64,000 nucleotides of DNA from positions 868,001-932,000 of the forward strand of contig CBDAKK010000008.1 in NCBI GenBank assembly GCA_965196605.1, given 5' to 3'. Source of the stretch: CBDAKK01 sp965196605 (GTDB lineage: Bacteria; Spirochaetota; Spirochaetia; WTKD01; G963693115). Shown here piece by piece: positions 7,542-16,706 of this stretch. Position 1 is the stretch's first letter; each line of letters opens with the position of its first letter. The notes under the pieces were generated by a model. That model was not told the origin of the DNA. It worked only from the letters and a program-made list of their open reading frames with translations, and did not search any database. The translations under genes and the position numbers were made by a program.

Positions 7542-8474
7542 ATGAAAATAGCACGCGATGTAACGGAGTTAATAGGAAATACTCCTCTTGTCAAAATTAA
7601 CAAAATCAATAAGTCGCCTACTGTGGTAGCCGCAAAACTTGAATTTTACAACCCCGCACACTCTGTAAAAGACAGAATTGCGGTGAATATGGTGGCAACG
7701 GCAGAGAAGCAAGGCCTTATTACACCGGGCAAAACCACCTTGATAGAGCCGACGAGTGGAAACACCGGCATTGGACTTGCCTTTGTTGCTGCAATTAAGG
7801 GCTATAGGCTTATTTTGACCATGCCTGAGTCCATGTCTAGCGAGAGACGCAAGCTCCTTAAGGCCTATGGCGCGGAAATTGTGTTAACAGAAGCCGCCAA
7901 AGGCATGAAGGGTGCCGTAGCGCACGCGCAAAAGCTGCAAGAAGAAACCGAGAATTCCTTCATACTTCAGCAGTTTGCCAACCAAGCAAATGTAGAAATT
8001 CATCAAAAAACCACTGCCGAAGAGTTGTGGAACGATACTGATGGAACATTAGATATATTTGTTTCTGGCGTTGGTACGGGCGGCACTGTCACTGGTGTTG
8101 CTTCTGTCTTGAAAAAGCGCAAGCCGTCCTTGCAAGTCATTGCGGTAGAGCCCACAGACAGCCCCGTGCTCTCTGGTGGCAGCGCAGTCCCACATAAAAT
8201 TCAAGGCATAGGTGCAGGCTTCATTCCTGAAATTCTCGACACTTCGCTTATTGACGAAGTGTTTCAAGTTTCAAACGAAGACTCGCTGAAAACTGCACGT
8301 GCGCTTGCTACGCAAGAGGGCATTTTGGGCGGCATATCATCCGGGGCGGCTGCCTTTGCTGCGGTGGAAGTTGCTAAGAGAAAGGAAAATGAAGGAAAAC
8401 TCATTGCCTTTGTTGTTCCCTCATTTGGCGAGCGCTACTTGTCTACGGTTTTATTTGAAGACATACAAGTATGA
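7542..8474 (+). CDS. cysK: Cysteine synthase (O-acetylserine sulfhydrylase) (copy 1)
   Basis: PLP enzyme converting O-acetylserine and sulfide to cysteine, 310 residues, cytoplasmic. IGNTPLVKI at the N terminus, PLP-binding Lys43 in NPAHSVKDR, substrate loop TSGNTG at 71-76, phosphate-binding GVGTGGTVTG and C-terminal ISSGAA are all present. AAGGGGG lies about 9 bases before ATG 7542. The next gene encodes serine acetyltransferase, which supplies its substrate and often binds it as the cysteine synthase complex. The twin operators upstream suggest dedicated control. Confidence 0.95.
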   Translation: MKIARDVTELIGNTPLVKINKINKSPTVVAAKLEFYNPAHSVKDRIAVNMVATAEKQGLITPGKTTLIEPTSGNTGIGLAFVAAIKGYRLILTMPESMSSERRKLLKAYGAEIVLTEAAKGMKGAVAHAQKLQEETENSFILQQFANQANVEIHQKTTAEELWNDTDGTLDIFVSGVGTGGTVTGVASVLKKRKPSLQVIAVEPTDSPVLSGGSAVPHKIQGIGAGFIPEILDTSLIDEVFQVSNEDSLKTARALATQEGILGGISSGAAAFAAVEVAKRKENEGKLIAFVVPSFGERYLSTVLFEDIQV

Positions 8475-8498
8475 CATGTCGCTGTATGGTATGGCACA

Positions 8499-9020
8499 AT
8501 GGAATTTTTAGAGAACATAAAAAAACGAGACCCCGCTGCAAAAAATTTCTTACAAATTATTTTGTTTTATCCGGGACTCCACGCGCTTGTGCTTCATCGC
8601 ATTGCGCATGCTCTCTATAAAATAAAAATTCCATTGCTGCCATATTTTGTTGCAGGCTTTGCGCGCTTTCTCACAGGAATAGAAATTCATCCCAATGCAA
8701 GCATTGGTAAAAATTTTTTCATTGATCACGGGCATGGTGTGGTAATAGGGGAGACAGCGATTATAGGCGACAACGTAACGTTATATCATGGCGTTACATT
8801 AGGTTGTCTTGCTATGAGTAGTAGTAAAAAAAGACACCCAACCATTGGCGATAATGTGATTATTGGAGCGCACGCCATTGTGCTTGGGGATGTAAGCATT
8901 GGAAATAACGCTAAAATTGGAGCGGGTTCTGTGGTTTTAAAAAACGTGCCGCAGGGTGTTACGGTGGTAGCTGAAACCGCAAAAGAAGTTAAAAGACATA
9001 CCATTGAATATTCAATTTAA
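8499..9020 (+). CDS. cysE: Serine O-acetyltransferase (copy 1)
   Basis: Left-handed beta-helix hexapeptide acyltransferase, 173 residues: the short serine acetyltransferase form (EpsC/SrpH-like) without the long N-terminal helical domain of the E. coli enzyme. It makes O-acetylserine from serine and acetyl-CoA. FYPGLHALVLHRIAHALY, the catalytic segment IDHGHGVVIGETAIIGDNV and LYHGVTLG are diagnostic; hexapeptide turns continue to GAGSVVLKNVP. It starts 24 bases after cysK with a poor ribosome site, so coupling to cysK is likely. Confidence 0.93.
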   Translation: MEFLENIKKRDPAAKNFLQIILFYPGLHALVLHRIAHALYKIKIPLLPYFVAGFARFLTGIEIHPNASIGKNFFIDHGHGVVIGETAIIGDNVTLYHGVTLGCLAMSSSKKRHPTIGDNVIIGAHAIVLGDVSIGNNAKIGAGSVVLKNVPQGVTVVAETAKEVKRHTIEYSI

Positions 9021-9101
9021 GGCGTGCGCCTCTGCCGCTTGAGGTTTGCTCCTTGCCGCACGTTCTCCTTGTTGCTCTGCGTAGGCTTTGGTACACACTT
9101 G

Positions 9102-9839
9102 CTACTTGCGCGCGACCTGATAGAAAAGCCTGCTTAAGACTAATATTCCAATGCATTGTAAGACTACTCCACACAATAGGGCAGCCCACCAGAAGCTCCG
9201 TGCTTCAAGCGCCATCCAATACCCCTTGCTTATCCAAAAAGGTGGAAAAAGTCCTAACAGCAATTGATAAGGCTCTTTGACAAACCATGCAATGGGGATA
9301 ATCCAACCCACAGCACTCACAATTTTTGAATAGGCGATGCCTTGTATTTTGTTGTTTGCCACGACGGGGTACAACAATGCTATGAGCGGAGCAAAAAGGG
9401 CGGAGCTTAAAGCAAGCAGCAGCAAGTGCGGAAGCGGCGGCATGGCTTGGTTTATGGTGAGCATCATTGCAATGAGTACCATAAAAGTGCCAAGTACGGC
9501 AAGCCACATTCGGTAGAACAAGTACCTGCTAAAGGGTAGGGGGCTTATGAGCAGCGCCTTAATGGTTTTTGCCTCCTTTTCATCAATAAACATAAAGCCA
9601 AAAATTGTGCCAACTATCAGTGAGCCTTGAAACACAACAAGATATGCCACAATAACGGGGTAGTAGTGGGCGACAGCGCGCACACCACGGCGCGTAAAGA
9701 CATAATCATCAAGCCATGGCAGCAAGAAGCGCAGGACTAGGCTTATGAAAATGATCATCACAAACATGGTCAAAACAAGCTTGTCCTGCGCAATGCGCTT
9801 GGCGTCATAGCGCCCTAGTGCGCGTAGCAAGGCGCTCAT
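9102..9839 (-). CDS. ABC-2 type permease subunit B (copy 1)
   Basis: Integral membrane protein of 245 residues with about six hydrophobic segments (for example TMFVMIIFISLVLRFLLPWL and VAYLVVFQGSLIVGTIFGFMF). The pattern EKEAKTIKALLISPLPFSRYL is the cytoplasmic coupling helix typical of ABC-2 exporters. It overlaps the preceding permease gene by 4 bases (9836-9839) and is third in a minus-strand operon. Exported substrate is unknown; two-permease ABC-2 systems of this layout are often annotated as drug/fluoroquinolone exporters, which I cannot confirm. Confidence 0.8.
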   Translation of the reverse strand: MSALLRALGRYDAKRIAQDKLVLTMFVMIIFISLVLRFLLPWLDDYVFTRRGVRAVAHYYPVIVAYLVVFQGSLIVGTIFGFMFIDEKEAKTIKALLISPLPFSRYLFYRMWLAVLGTFMVLIAMMLTINQAMPPLPHLLLLALSSALFAPLIALLYPVVANNKIQGIAYSKIVSAVGWIIPIAWFVKEPYQLLLGLFPPFWISKGYWMALEARSFWWAALLCGVVLQCIGILVLSRLFYQVARK

Positions 9840-10573
9840 GCGCGTACCCCGCCCTTAAGCACAATGTGCTTTTCAAAACGGTAATAAGTAAGCCCGTACA
9901 AGACAACAACAAGGAGGGCAGTGTAGGCATAGGCATAAAGCCACTGCCAAAGGCTCAGGGCTCCATACGCGCCCTTTAGGAGCATAATCGGCGCTGTCAT
10001 GGGCACAAAAAGCACAAGCCAATGCTCCAGCACGCCGCTTAAGTAAAGCATGGGTAGTGGCAAAACCAGCATGCTGTATAGCAAAATAGGAATGAAGAAA
10101 TCCGTAATGTTTTTATAGCGCAGTACCAAGGCAAGGCTTAAGAGCGTGTGTATAACCCCTATTGCCACAATGCCACCAAAAAAGGGAATGAGCCTTGGCA
10201 TGCTCACGCGCATTGAGAGGCTCATCATTGCCATAGCGGCGCCTATCATAATCAATGCTTCTACAAGCTCAAGTAGGGTGAGGGTTATGACCTTGGACAA
10301 GAGGTATTCTGATGTCTTAAGTGGGGAGACTAACAAGGCGTTGAGGGTTCCCTCATCTTTTTCAAAAATGAGCATGGCGGCTGCGTAGAGCATGGTAGTC
10401 CCACCCGCCAAAAAAACCACCAATGCTGGGGCCAAGGCCATGAGGTCTTGCGGCTTGAACATGCGCGCAATGACTATGGCGACAAGCAAGCCTAGGGCAA
10501 TGCCAATGGTGTACAATTGCGAACGCAGGTGTATTCGCACATCGTTTTTCATGGCACAGATGAGCCTACGCAT
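9836..10573 (-). CDS. ABC-2 type permease subunit A (copy 1)
   Basis: Second gene of the exporter operon, 245 residues, also about six membrane segments (YTIGIALGLLVAIVIARMF, VVFLAGGTTMLYAAAMLIFEKDEGTLNALLVSPLKTSEYL). The EKDEGTLNALLVSPL motif matches the coupling helix of its partner. The partners share little sequence otherwise, so the transporter is probably a heterodimer of permeases with one ATPase homodimer. Overlaps the ATPase gene by 8 bases. Confidence 0.8.
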   Translation of the reverse strand: MRRLICAMKNDVRIHLRSQLYTIGIALGLLVAIVIARMFKPQDLMALAPALVVFLAGGTTMLYAAAMLIFEKDEGTLNALLVSPLKTSEYLLSKVITLTLLELVEALIMIGAAMAMMSLSMRVSMPRLIPFFGGIVAIGVIHTLLSLALVLRYKNITDFFIPILLYSMLVLPLPMLYLSGVLEHWLVLFVPMTAPIMLLKGAYGALSLWQWLYAYAYTALLVVVLYGLTYYRFEKHIVLKGGVRA

Positions 10574-11429
10574 GCAGTAGCGTTTCTCCTGTCACGCTTA
10601 TAAACACATCGTCGAGCGTCGTCTCCTTGGAGTGCATGGTCTCAATGCGTTTCACTGATTGCACAAAGGATAGAAAGGGCTCTTCTGCCAAAGCATCGAG
10701 AGGAAACTCACGCGCTTCAAGAGCACCAGCATGGCCTACATACTCCACACGTACTAGGCGCGTGCCGTACTGCTTTTTAAGATTTGCAGGAGCATCAATA
10801 ACACGTATTGTCCCATCAGTAATAAAGGCAACCCTGTCGCAGAGTTCGTCTGCTAGCACCATGTTGTGGGTGGTTATAAAAACAGTGCTTCCACGACTCC
10901 GTAGATCCCTTATTATGTTTTTGATAGTGCGCGCATTCACCGGGTCTAGTCCCGCTATGGGTTCATCCAAAAACAAAATGCGCGGGTTGTGCAAAAGGCT
11001 GCGCGCAACATTAAGGCGCACCTTCATTCCCTTGCTAAACTCAGAAACCTTCTTTTTCGCATCTGCGCCCAGTCCTACCAGTTCTAACAATGTTTGTGGA
11101 TCACGCGTCTTAAGTCCGTAAAGAGACGCGAAATATGCAAGGTTTTCTAGCGCCGTGAGTTGCAAGTAATGGTTGGGCAGCTCAAAAGACACGCCAATAA
11201 TTCTGTACAACGCCTTGTCCCACTCGCGCACTTCCTTGTCCATAATGCGCACAGAGCCTTCATAGTGGCGCAAAAGCCCTATGAGTATGTTTTGCGTTGT
11301 CGTCTTGCCCGCGCCCGAGGGTCCTAAAAAGCCGAATATCTCACCTTCAGCAATCTCAAAATTCAGCCCATGCAGCGTCTTATTCCGCGCCCTCGCGTAG
11401 GTGTAGTGTAAATCGTTCACGCGAATCAT
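10566..11429 (-). CDS. ABC exporter ATPase subunit (copy 1)
   Basis: ATP-binding subunit (287 residues) powering the two downstream permeases. Walker A GPSGAGKTT near residue 37, Q-loop, signature EFSKGMKVRLNVARSL (a non-canonical LSGGQ typical of ABC-2 drug/lipid exporters), Walker B ILFLDEPIAGLDP and switch His in TTHNM. A C-terminal ~70-residue accessory domain ends DDVFISVTGE, typical of DrrA-like ATPases. Upstream on this strand a TACAAT lies only six bases before the ATG with no Shine-Dalgarno sequence, so the mRNA may be leaderless. Confidence 0.9.
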   Translation of the reverse strand: MIRVNDLHYTYARARNKTLHGLNFEIAEGEIFGFLGPSGAGKTTTQNILIGLLRHYEGSVRIMDKEVREWDKALYRIIGVSFELPNHYLQLTALENLAYFASLYGLKTRDPQTLLELVGLGADAKKKVSEFSKGMKVRLNVARSLLHNPRILFLDEPIAGLDPVNARTIKNIIRDLRSRGSTVFITTHNMVLADELCDRVAFITDGTIRVIDAPANLKKQYGTRLVRVEYVGHAGALEAREFPLDALAEEPFLSFVQSVKRIETMHSKETTLDDVFISVTGETLLHA

Positions 11430-11548
11430 GTCTTTATTGTACCCCTACAAGACACGCTGCGTAGGCGCCGTGTATGCTACCAGCAACGCGCCGCGGCAAC
11501 TCTAAGGAAGCGGAAAAGCAACTCTTAGAAAGCGCTGTGGCGCCTTGC

Positions 11549-11873
11549 CTTTGTGGGGGCGTGCCCCCACAAAGCGCTCATGCGCAAATACCGCGTCTTA
11601 CTCCATGGGGGCGTGGAGGCGTGCCCCCACAAAGCGCTCATGCGCAAATACCGCGTCTTACTCCATGGGGGCGTGGGGGCGTGCCCCCACAAAGCGCTTA
11701 TGCACATACAGCGTCTTACCCAAAGGGGGCGTGGGGGCGTGCCCCCACAAAGCGCTTATGCACATACAGCGTCTTACCAAAAGGGGAGTGTGGGGGCAAT
11801 TCCCCCACAAAGCGCTTATGCACATACAGCGTCTTACCCAAGGGGGGCGTGGGGGGACACTCCCCCCACAAAG
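11549..11873. repeat. Hybrid palindromic array at the duplication junction
   Basis: The array begins CTTTGTGGGGGC with two units of the right-array type (CGCTCATGCGCAAATACCGCG) and then continues with units of the left-array type (CGCTTATGCACATACAGCG). It is therefore the recombinant product of the arrays at 4782-5006 and 18416-18734. Confidence 0.9.
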
Positions 11874-11948
11874 ACAATATGCATATGAAGTATGTATTAT
11901 CATAAACACCAAAGTATAAAAAAGTTCACGCAATATTAATGAGGAGGT

Positions 11949-13286
11949 ATGATGGGATATTCAAAGGATTTCATATGGGGTTGTGCCACTGCGGCGTATC
12001 AAGTTGAGGGAGCCACGCACGTAGGGGGAAGAAGCGAGTCTATTTGGGATGTGTACGCGCGCACGCCGGGTAGGGTATATGCCGGGCAGAATGGAGACGT
12101 TGCCGCAGACCAGTACCACCGGTACGAAGAAGACATTGCGCTGATGGCAGACTTAGGTATAAGCCACTATAGGTTTTCGGTAGCGTGGCCGCGCATAATT
12201 CCGCAAGGGCATGGTGCTGTAAACGCGCAAGGGGTAGACTATTACAAACGTCTTATAGAATGCCTACTCAAGCATAACGTACAACCCGTAGTTACGCTCT
12301 ACCATTGGGACTTGCCGCAGGTGTTGCAAGAAAAGGGTGGGTGGAACAATCGCGACACTGCGTATTACATAGCGGAATATGGCACGGCGGTGTACCAAGC
12401 ACTTGGGGATACGGTGCGCATGTGGATAACGCTTAACGAACCGTGGTGTTCTGCCATACAAGGGTATGAGATGGGGCGTCATGCACCCGGCATTGAAGAC
12501 AAGCAGCAAGCTTTTAACGCAATTCATCACCTCAACCTTGGGCATGGCTTGCTTGTGCAGGCATTTCGTGAAGGAGCGTATCTCGGGCGCATTGGCATAA
12601 CACATAATTTAGGATGCCCTTATGCACGCAGCACGAGTGAAGAAGATCTTCTAGCTGCGGATAGGGCAGCAGACAATAGGTCTTACATGTTTGTAAACCC
12701 CTTGCGAGGTAGGGACTACCCACAGCGCCACCTCGATGCATACGGTATTACTATGCCCGTGAAAACCGAGGATGCGCAGATAATGAAAACGCCTATAGAT
12801 TTTATAGGCATCAATTACTACCTCGAGGATACGGTTCAGTACGATGAAGGAGCGCCCGAGCAATTTGTAATCTGCCCGCAACAAGGGCCATTTACCGCGA
12901 TGGGCTGGCATGTAAGCCCACATGGTATTTACAACCTTATGGAGTTTGTGCAAAGAGAAATGGGCGCTATAGATATGTATATTACTGAAAACGGAATGGC
13001 CACTCAAAATGACCTTGTCCAAAACGGGCGCATCCACGACTTTGATAGAATTTGTTATTTGCGAGACCACCTTGATATGTGTGAAAAGGCGGTTGTAGAT
13101 GGCTTGCCACTCAAGGGGTATTTTGTGTGGTCGTTTATAGACAATTATGAATGGGAATGCGGATACGAAAAGCGCTTTGGTATTGTGCATTGCAATTATC
13201 AAACACTTGAGCGCACACGGAAAGACAGTTTTTACTTTTACAAAAACTATATAGAAAAACATAAAGTAGTGCATAAACAGTGTTGA
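11949..13286 (+). CDS. GH1 family beta-glucosidase (duplication copy 2)
   Basis: Protein identical to the copy at 5082-6419: 445 residues, acid/base Glu164 in TLNEPW and nucleophile Glu347 in YITENGM. The ribosome-binding region (AGGAGG) is also identical. The upstream array differs in unit number and type from that of copy 1, so the two copies could be expressed differently only if that array affects transcription. Confidence 0.93.
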   Translation: MMGYSKDFIWGCATAAYQVEGATHVGGRSESIWDVYARTPGRVYAGQNGDVAADQYHRYEEDIALMADLGISHYRFSVAWPRIIPQGHGAVNAQGVDYYKRLIECLLKHNVQPVVTLYHWDLPQVLQEKGGWNNRDTAYYIAEYGTAVYQALGDTVRMWITLNEPWCSAIQGYEMGRHAPGIEDKQQAFNAIHHLNLGHGLLVQAFREGAYLGRIGITHNLGCPYARSTSEEDLLAADRAADNRSYMFVNPLRGRDYPQRHLDAYGITMPVKTEDAQIMKTPIDFIGINYYLEDTVQYDEGAPEQFVICPQQGPFTAMGWHVSPHGIYNLMEFVQREMGAIDMYITENGMATQNDLVQNGRIHDFDRICYLRDHLDMCEKAVVDGLPLKGYFVWSFIDNYEWECGYEKRFGIVHCNYQTLERTRKDSFYFYKNYIEKHKVVHKQC

Positions 13287-13405
13287 ACAATGCCTTTGAG
13301 CGCGCGTTCATGGAATATTTGGATGGACGAATGACCAAGCAAGAGACGATACAGTTTCTTAAAGATGAAGTGAAACCCGCCTATTCCGAATTAGTGGTGG
13401 AATAA
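13283..13405 (+). pseudogene. Small decayed ORF after beta-glucosidase (copy 2)
   Basis: Identical to 6416-6538: a 40-codon frame overlapping the bglA stop, resembling the end of a sugar-binding protein and bounded by the 12-bp inverted repeats at 13294-13305 and 13415-13426. Confidence 0.35.
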
Positions 13406-13511
13406 CACAGCATAGCGCGCTCAAAGTGAAAAAATCAAAATGTAAATCAAGTTTTATAAAAAAAGGGAATAATAGCCCGTATCTTCGCACCTTCTCAGCT
13501 TTAAAAATCTA

Positions 13512-13562
13512 TTGACATGCAATTTTTATTTTGCAATACTAATAAAAGTTAGCTTAAGCTAA
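13512..13562 (+). promoter_or_regulatory. Promoter with 14-bp palindrome (copy 2)
   Basis: Same TTGACA / AATACT pair and TTAGCTTAAGCTAA palindrome as in copy 1. Confidence 0.6.
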
Positions 13563-13591
13563 TTATTATACAAAATACACAAGGAGATATT

Positions 13592-14227
13592 ATGAAAAAA
13601 ATCATAGTAACAATAAGTTTTCTAGCATTCATGGGGGTACTTGTATTTGCACAAATGACCGATGGAGAAATTGCTAATGAAGAATTTAAAAATACCCTGA
13701 GTGATAGAAAATTGCTCAAAGCCCTTAAGAGTGGAGGGCATGTTATATATATTCGCCATGGACAAACAGAAAAGGACTATGCTGACCAAGTAAGCGCAGA
13801 TGTGAATGATTGCTCCACACAGCGCGTATTAAGTGAAGAAGGGTGGAAACAATCGCGTTCCATAGGTCGGGGTTTTTCAAAACATCGAATACCTATTGGA
13901 AAAGTGACGACAAGCGAGTATTGTCGAGCGTGGAAAACTGCGAGTCTTGCCTTTAACAAATACACCAAAAACTCTAAATTGAATTTTTTACCCTTTGAAG
14001 ACTACACAGAGGAACAAGTATCGGAAATGAAAAAAAATGTCATGCCGTTTTTAGTGGAAGTGCCGAATAAGCGCACTAACAATGTAATTGTGGGTCATGA
14101 TGATATTTTTGAATCTGCAACAGGCATATATCCCGATCCACAGGGTCTTGCCTATGTGCTAAAGCCGAATGGCAGTAATTTTACCATAATTGCAAAATTA
14201 CTGCCAGAAGAGTGGGAAAAATTGTAA
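13592..14227 (+). CDS. Secreted histidine phosphatase family protein (copy 2)
   Basis: Identical 211-residue protein to that at 6725-7360, with signal peptide, RHG catalytic motif at 55-57 and second His in VIVGHDD. Promoter and ribosome site are duplicated with it, so gene dosage is doubled. Confidence 0.85.
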   Translation: MKKIIVTISFLAFMGVLVFAQMTDGEIANEEFKNTLSDRKLLKALKSGGHVIYIRHGQTEKDYADQVSADVNDCSTQRVLSEEGWKQSRSIGRGFSKHRIPIGKVTTSEYCRAWKTASLAFNKYTKNSKLNFLPFEDYTEEQVSEMKKNVMPFLVEVPNKRTNNVIVGHDDIFESATGIYPDPQGLAYVLKPNGSNFTIIAKLLPEEWEKL

Positions 14228-14336
14228 AAAATTGCTTATAAAGCATATTTTGTGCTATATATAACATATAAATTTTGTTAGTTAGTTTCTAAAAGCGGTA
14301 TCTTTCTAAAAGAATTGAAAAAATATATAAATTCCC

Positions 14337-14378
14337 TTGACGCGTATGTACATATAAATATATATTAATATGTACATA
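14337..14378 (+). promoter_or_regulatory. cysK promoter with twin TATGTACATA operators (copy 2)
   Basis: Same promoter and paired 10-bp palindromes as 7470-7511. A titratable repressor would now face four operators instead of two. Confidence 0.7.
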
Positions 14379-14408
14379 CAATAAATAATTCCAAGGGGGA
14401 AACATATT

Positions 14409-15341
14409 ATGAAAATAGCACGCGATGTAACGGAGTTAATAGGAAATACTCCTCTTGTCAAAATTAACAAAATCAATAAGTCGCCTACTGTGGTAGCCGC
14501 AAAACTTGAATTTTACAACCCCGCACACTCTGTAAAAGACAGAATTGCGGTGAATATGGTGGCAACGGCAGAGAAGCAAGGCCTTATTACACCGGGCAAA
14601 ACCACCTTGATAGAGCCGACGAGTGGAAACACCGGCATTGGACTTGCCTTTGTTGCTGCAATTAAGGGCTATAGGCTTATTTTGACCATGCCTGAGTCCA
14701 TGTCTAGCGAGAGACGCAAGCTCCTTAAGGCCTATGGCGCGGAAATTGTGTTAACAGAAGCCGCCAAAGGCATGAAGGGTGCCGTAGCGCACGCGCAAAA
14801 GCTGCAAGAAGAAACCGAGAATTCCTTCATACTTCAGCAGTTTGCCAACCAAGCAAATGTAGAAATTCATCAAAAAACCACTGCCGAAGAGTTGTGGAAC
14901 GATACTGATGGAACATTAGATATATTTGTTTCTGGCGTTGGTACGGGCGGCACTGTCACTGGTGTTGCTTCTGTCTTGAAAAAGCGCAAGCCGTCCTTGC
15001 AAGTCATTGCGGTAGAGCCCACAGACAGCCCCGTGCTCTCTGGTGGCAGCGCAGTCCCACATAAAATTCAAGGCATAGGTGCAGGCTTCATTCCTGAAAT
15101 TCTCGACACTTCGCTTATTGACGAAGTGTTTCAAGTTTCAAACGAAGACTCGCTGAAAACTGCACGTGCGCTTGCTACGCAAGAGGGCATTTTGGGCGGC
15201 ATATCATCCGGGGCGGCTGCCTTTGCTGCGGTGGAAGTTGCTAAGAGAAAGGAAAATGAAGGAAAACTCATTGCCTTTGTTGTTCCCTCATTTGGCGAGC
15301 GCTACTTGTCTACGGTTTTATTTGAAGACATACAAGTATGA
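14409..15341 (+). CDS. cysK: Cysteine synthase (copy 2)
   Basis: Identical to the gene at 7542-8474, with PLP Lys43 and TSGNTG at 71-76 intact. Followed by the second serine acetyltransferase, so the whole cysteine pair is duplicated and apparently functional. Confidence 0.95.
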   Translation: MKIARDVTELIGNTPLVKINKINKSPTVVAAKLEFYNPAHSVKDRIAVNMVATAEKQGLITPGKTTLIEPTSGNTGIGLAFVAAIKGYRLILTMPESMSSERRKLLKAYGAEIVLTEAAKGMKGAVAHAQKLQEETENSFILQQFANQANVEIHQKTTAEELWNDTDGTLDIFVSGVGTGGTVTGVASVLKKRKPSLQVIAVEPTDSPVLSGGSAVPHKIQGIGAGFIPEILDTSLIDEVFQVSNEDSLKTARALATQEGILGGISSGAAAFAAVEVAKRKENEGKLIAFVVPSFGERYLSTVLFEDIQV

Positions 15342-15365
15342 CATGTCGCTGTATGGTATGGCACA

Positions 15366-15887
15366 ATGGAATTTTTAGAGAACATAAAAAAACGAGACCC
15401 CGCTGCAAAAAATTTCTTACAAATTATTTTGTTTTATCCGGGACTCCACGCGCTTGTGCTTCATCGCATTGCGCATGCTCTCTATAAAATAAAAATTCCA
15501 TTGCTGCCATATTTTGTTGCAGGCTTTGCGCGCTTTCTCACAGGAATAGAAATTCATCCCAATGCAAGCATTGGTAAAAATTTTTTCATTGATCACGGGC
15601 ATGGTGTGGTAATAGGGGAGACAGCGATTATAGGCGACAACGTAACGTTATATCATGGCGTTACATTAGGTTGTCTTGCTATGAGTAGTAGTAAAAAAAG
15701 ACACCCAACCATTGGCGATAATGTGATTATTGGAGCGCACGCCATTGTGCTTGGGGATGTAAGCATTGGAAATAACGCTAAAATTGGAGCGGGTTCTGTG
15801 GTTTTAAAAAACGTGCCGCAGGGTGTTACGGTGGTAGCTGAAACCGCAAAAGAAGTTAAAAGACATACCATTGAATATTCAATTTAA
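15366..15887 (+). CDS. cysE: Serine O-acetyltransferase (copy 2)
   Basis: Identical to 8499-9020: short 173-residue hexapeptide-repeat acetyltransferase with the IDHGHGVVIGET catalytic segment. Confidence 0.93.
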   Translation: MEFLENIKKRDPAAKNFLQIILFYPGLHALVLHRIAHALYKIKIPLLPYFVAGFARFLTGIEIHPNASIGKNFFIDHGHGVVIGETAIIGDNVTLYHGVTLGCLAMSSSKKRHPTIGDNVIIGAHAIVLGDVSIGNNAKIGAGSVVLKNVPQGVTVVAETAKEVKRHTIEYSI

Positions 15888-15968
15888 GGCGTGCGCCTCT
15901 GCCGCTTGAGGTTTGCTCCTTGCCGCACGTTCTCCTTGTTGCTCTGCGTAGGCTTTGGTACACACTTG

Positions 15969-16706
15969 CTACTTGCGCGCGACCTGATAGAAAAGCCTGC
16001 TTAAGACTAATATTCCAATGCATTGTAAGACTACTCCACACAATAGGGCAGCCCACCAGAAGCTCCGTGCTTCAAGCGCCATCCAATACCCCTTGCTTAT
16101 CCAAAAAGGTGGAAAAAGTCCTAACAGCAATTGATAAGGCTCTTTGACAAACCATGCAATGGGGATAATCCAACCCACAGCACTCACAATTTTTGAATAG
16201 GCGATGCCTTGTATTTTGTTGTTTGCCACGACGGGGTACAACAATGCTATGAGCGGAGCAAAAAGGGCGGAGCTTAAAGCAAGCAGCAGCAAGTGCGGAA
16301 GCGGCGGCATGGCTTGGTTTATGGTGAGCATCATTGCAATGAGTACCATAAAAGTGCCAAGTACGGCAAGCCACATTCGGTAGAACAAGTACCTGCTAAA
16401 GGGTAGGGGGCTTATGAGCAGCGCCTTAATGGTTTTTGCCTCCTTTTCATCAATAAACATAAAGCCAAAAATTGTGCCAACTATCAGTGAGCCTTGAAAC
16501 ACAACAAGATATGCCACAATAACGGGGTAGTAGTGGGCGACAGCGCGCACACCACGGCGCGTAAAGACATAATCATCAAGCCATGGCAGCAAGAAGCGCA
16601 GGACTAGGCTTATGAAAATGATCATCACAAACATGGTCAAAACAAGCTTGTCCTGCGCAATGCGCTTGGCGTCATAGCGCCCTAGTGCGCGTAGCAAGGC
16701 GCTCAT
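15969..16706 (-). CDS. ABC-2 type permease subunit B (copy 2)
   Basis: Identical to the permease at 9102-9839; about six membrane segments, last gene of the exporter operon, overlapping its upstream partner by 4 bases. Confidence 0.8.
   Translation of the reverse strand: MSALLRALGRYDAKRIAQDKLVLTMFVMIIFISLVLRFLLPWLDDYVFTRRGVRAVAHYYPVIVAYLVVFQGSLIVGTIFGFMFIDEKEAKTIKALLISPLPFSRYLFYRMWLAVLGTFMVLIAMMLTINQAMPPLPHLLLLALSSALFAPLIALLYPVVANNKIQGIAYSKIVSAVGWIIPIAWFVKEPYQLLLGLFPPFWISKGYWMALEARSFWWAALLCGVVLQCIGILVLSRLFYQVARK

Larger units (their letters stand above)
4782..11676. repeat. Large tandem duplication, copy 1 (unit 6,867 bp)
   Basis: Bases 4782-11676 match 11649-18543 at a constant offset of 6,867. 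All protein-coding frames I compared, on both strands, are identical between copies, and spot-checked non-coding stretches are too. Identity starts at 4782/11649 (the base before differs) and ends before 11677/18544 (G against A). The 28 bases 11649-11676 are shared by both copies. Both ends lie within 60-bp repeats. Confidence 0.95.
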
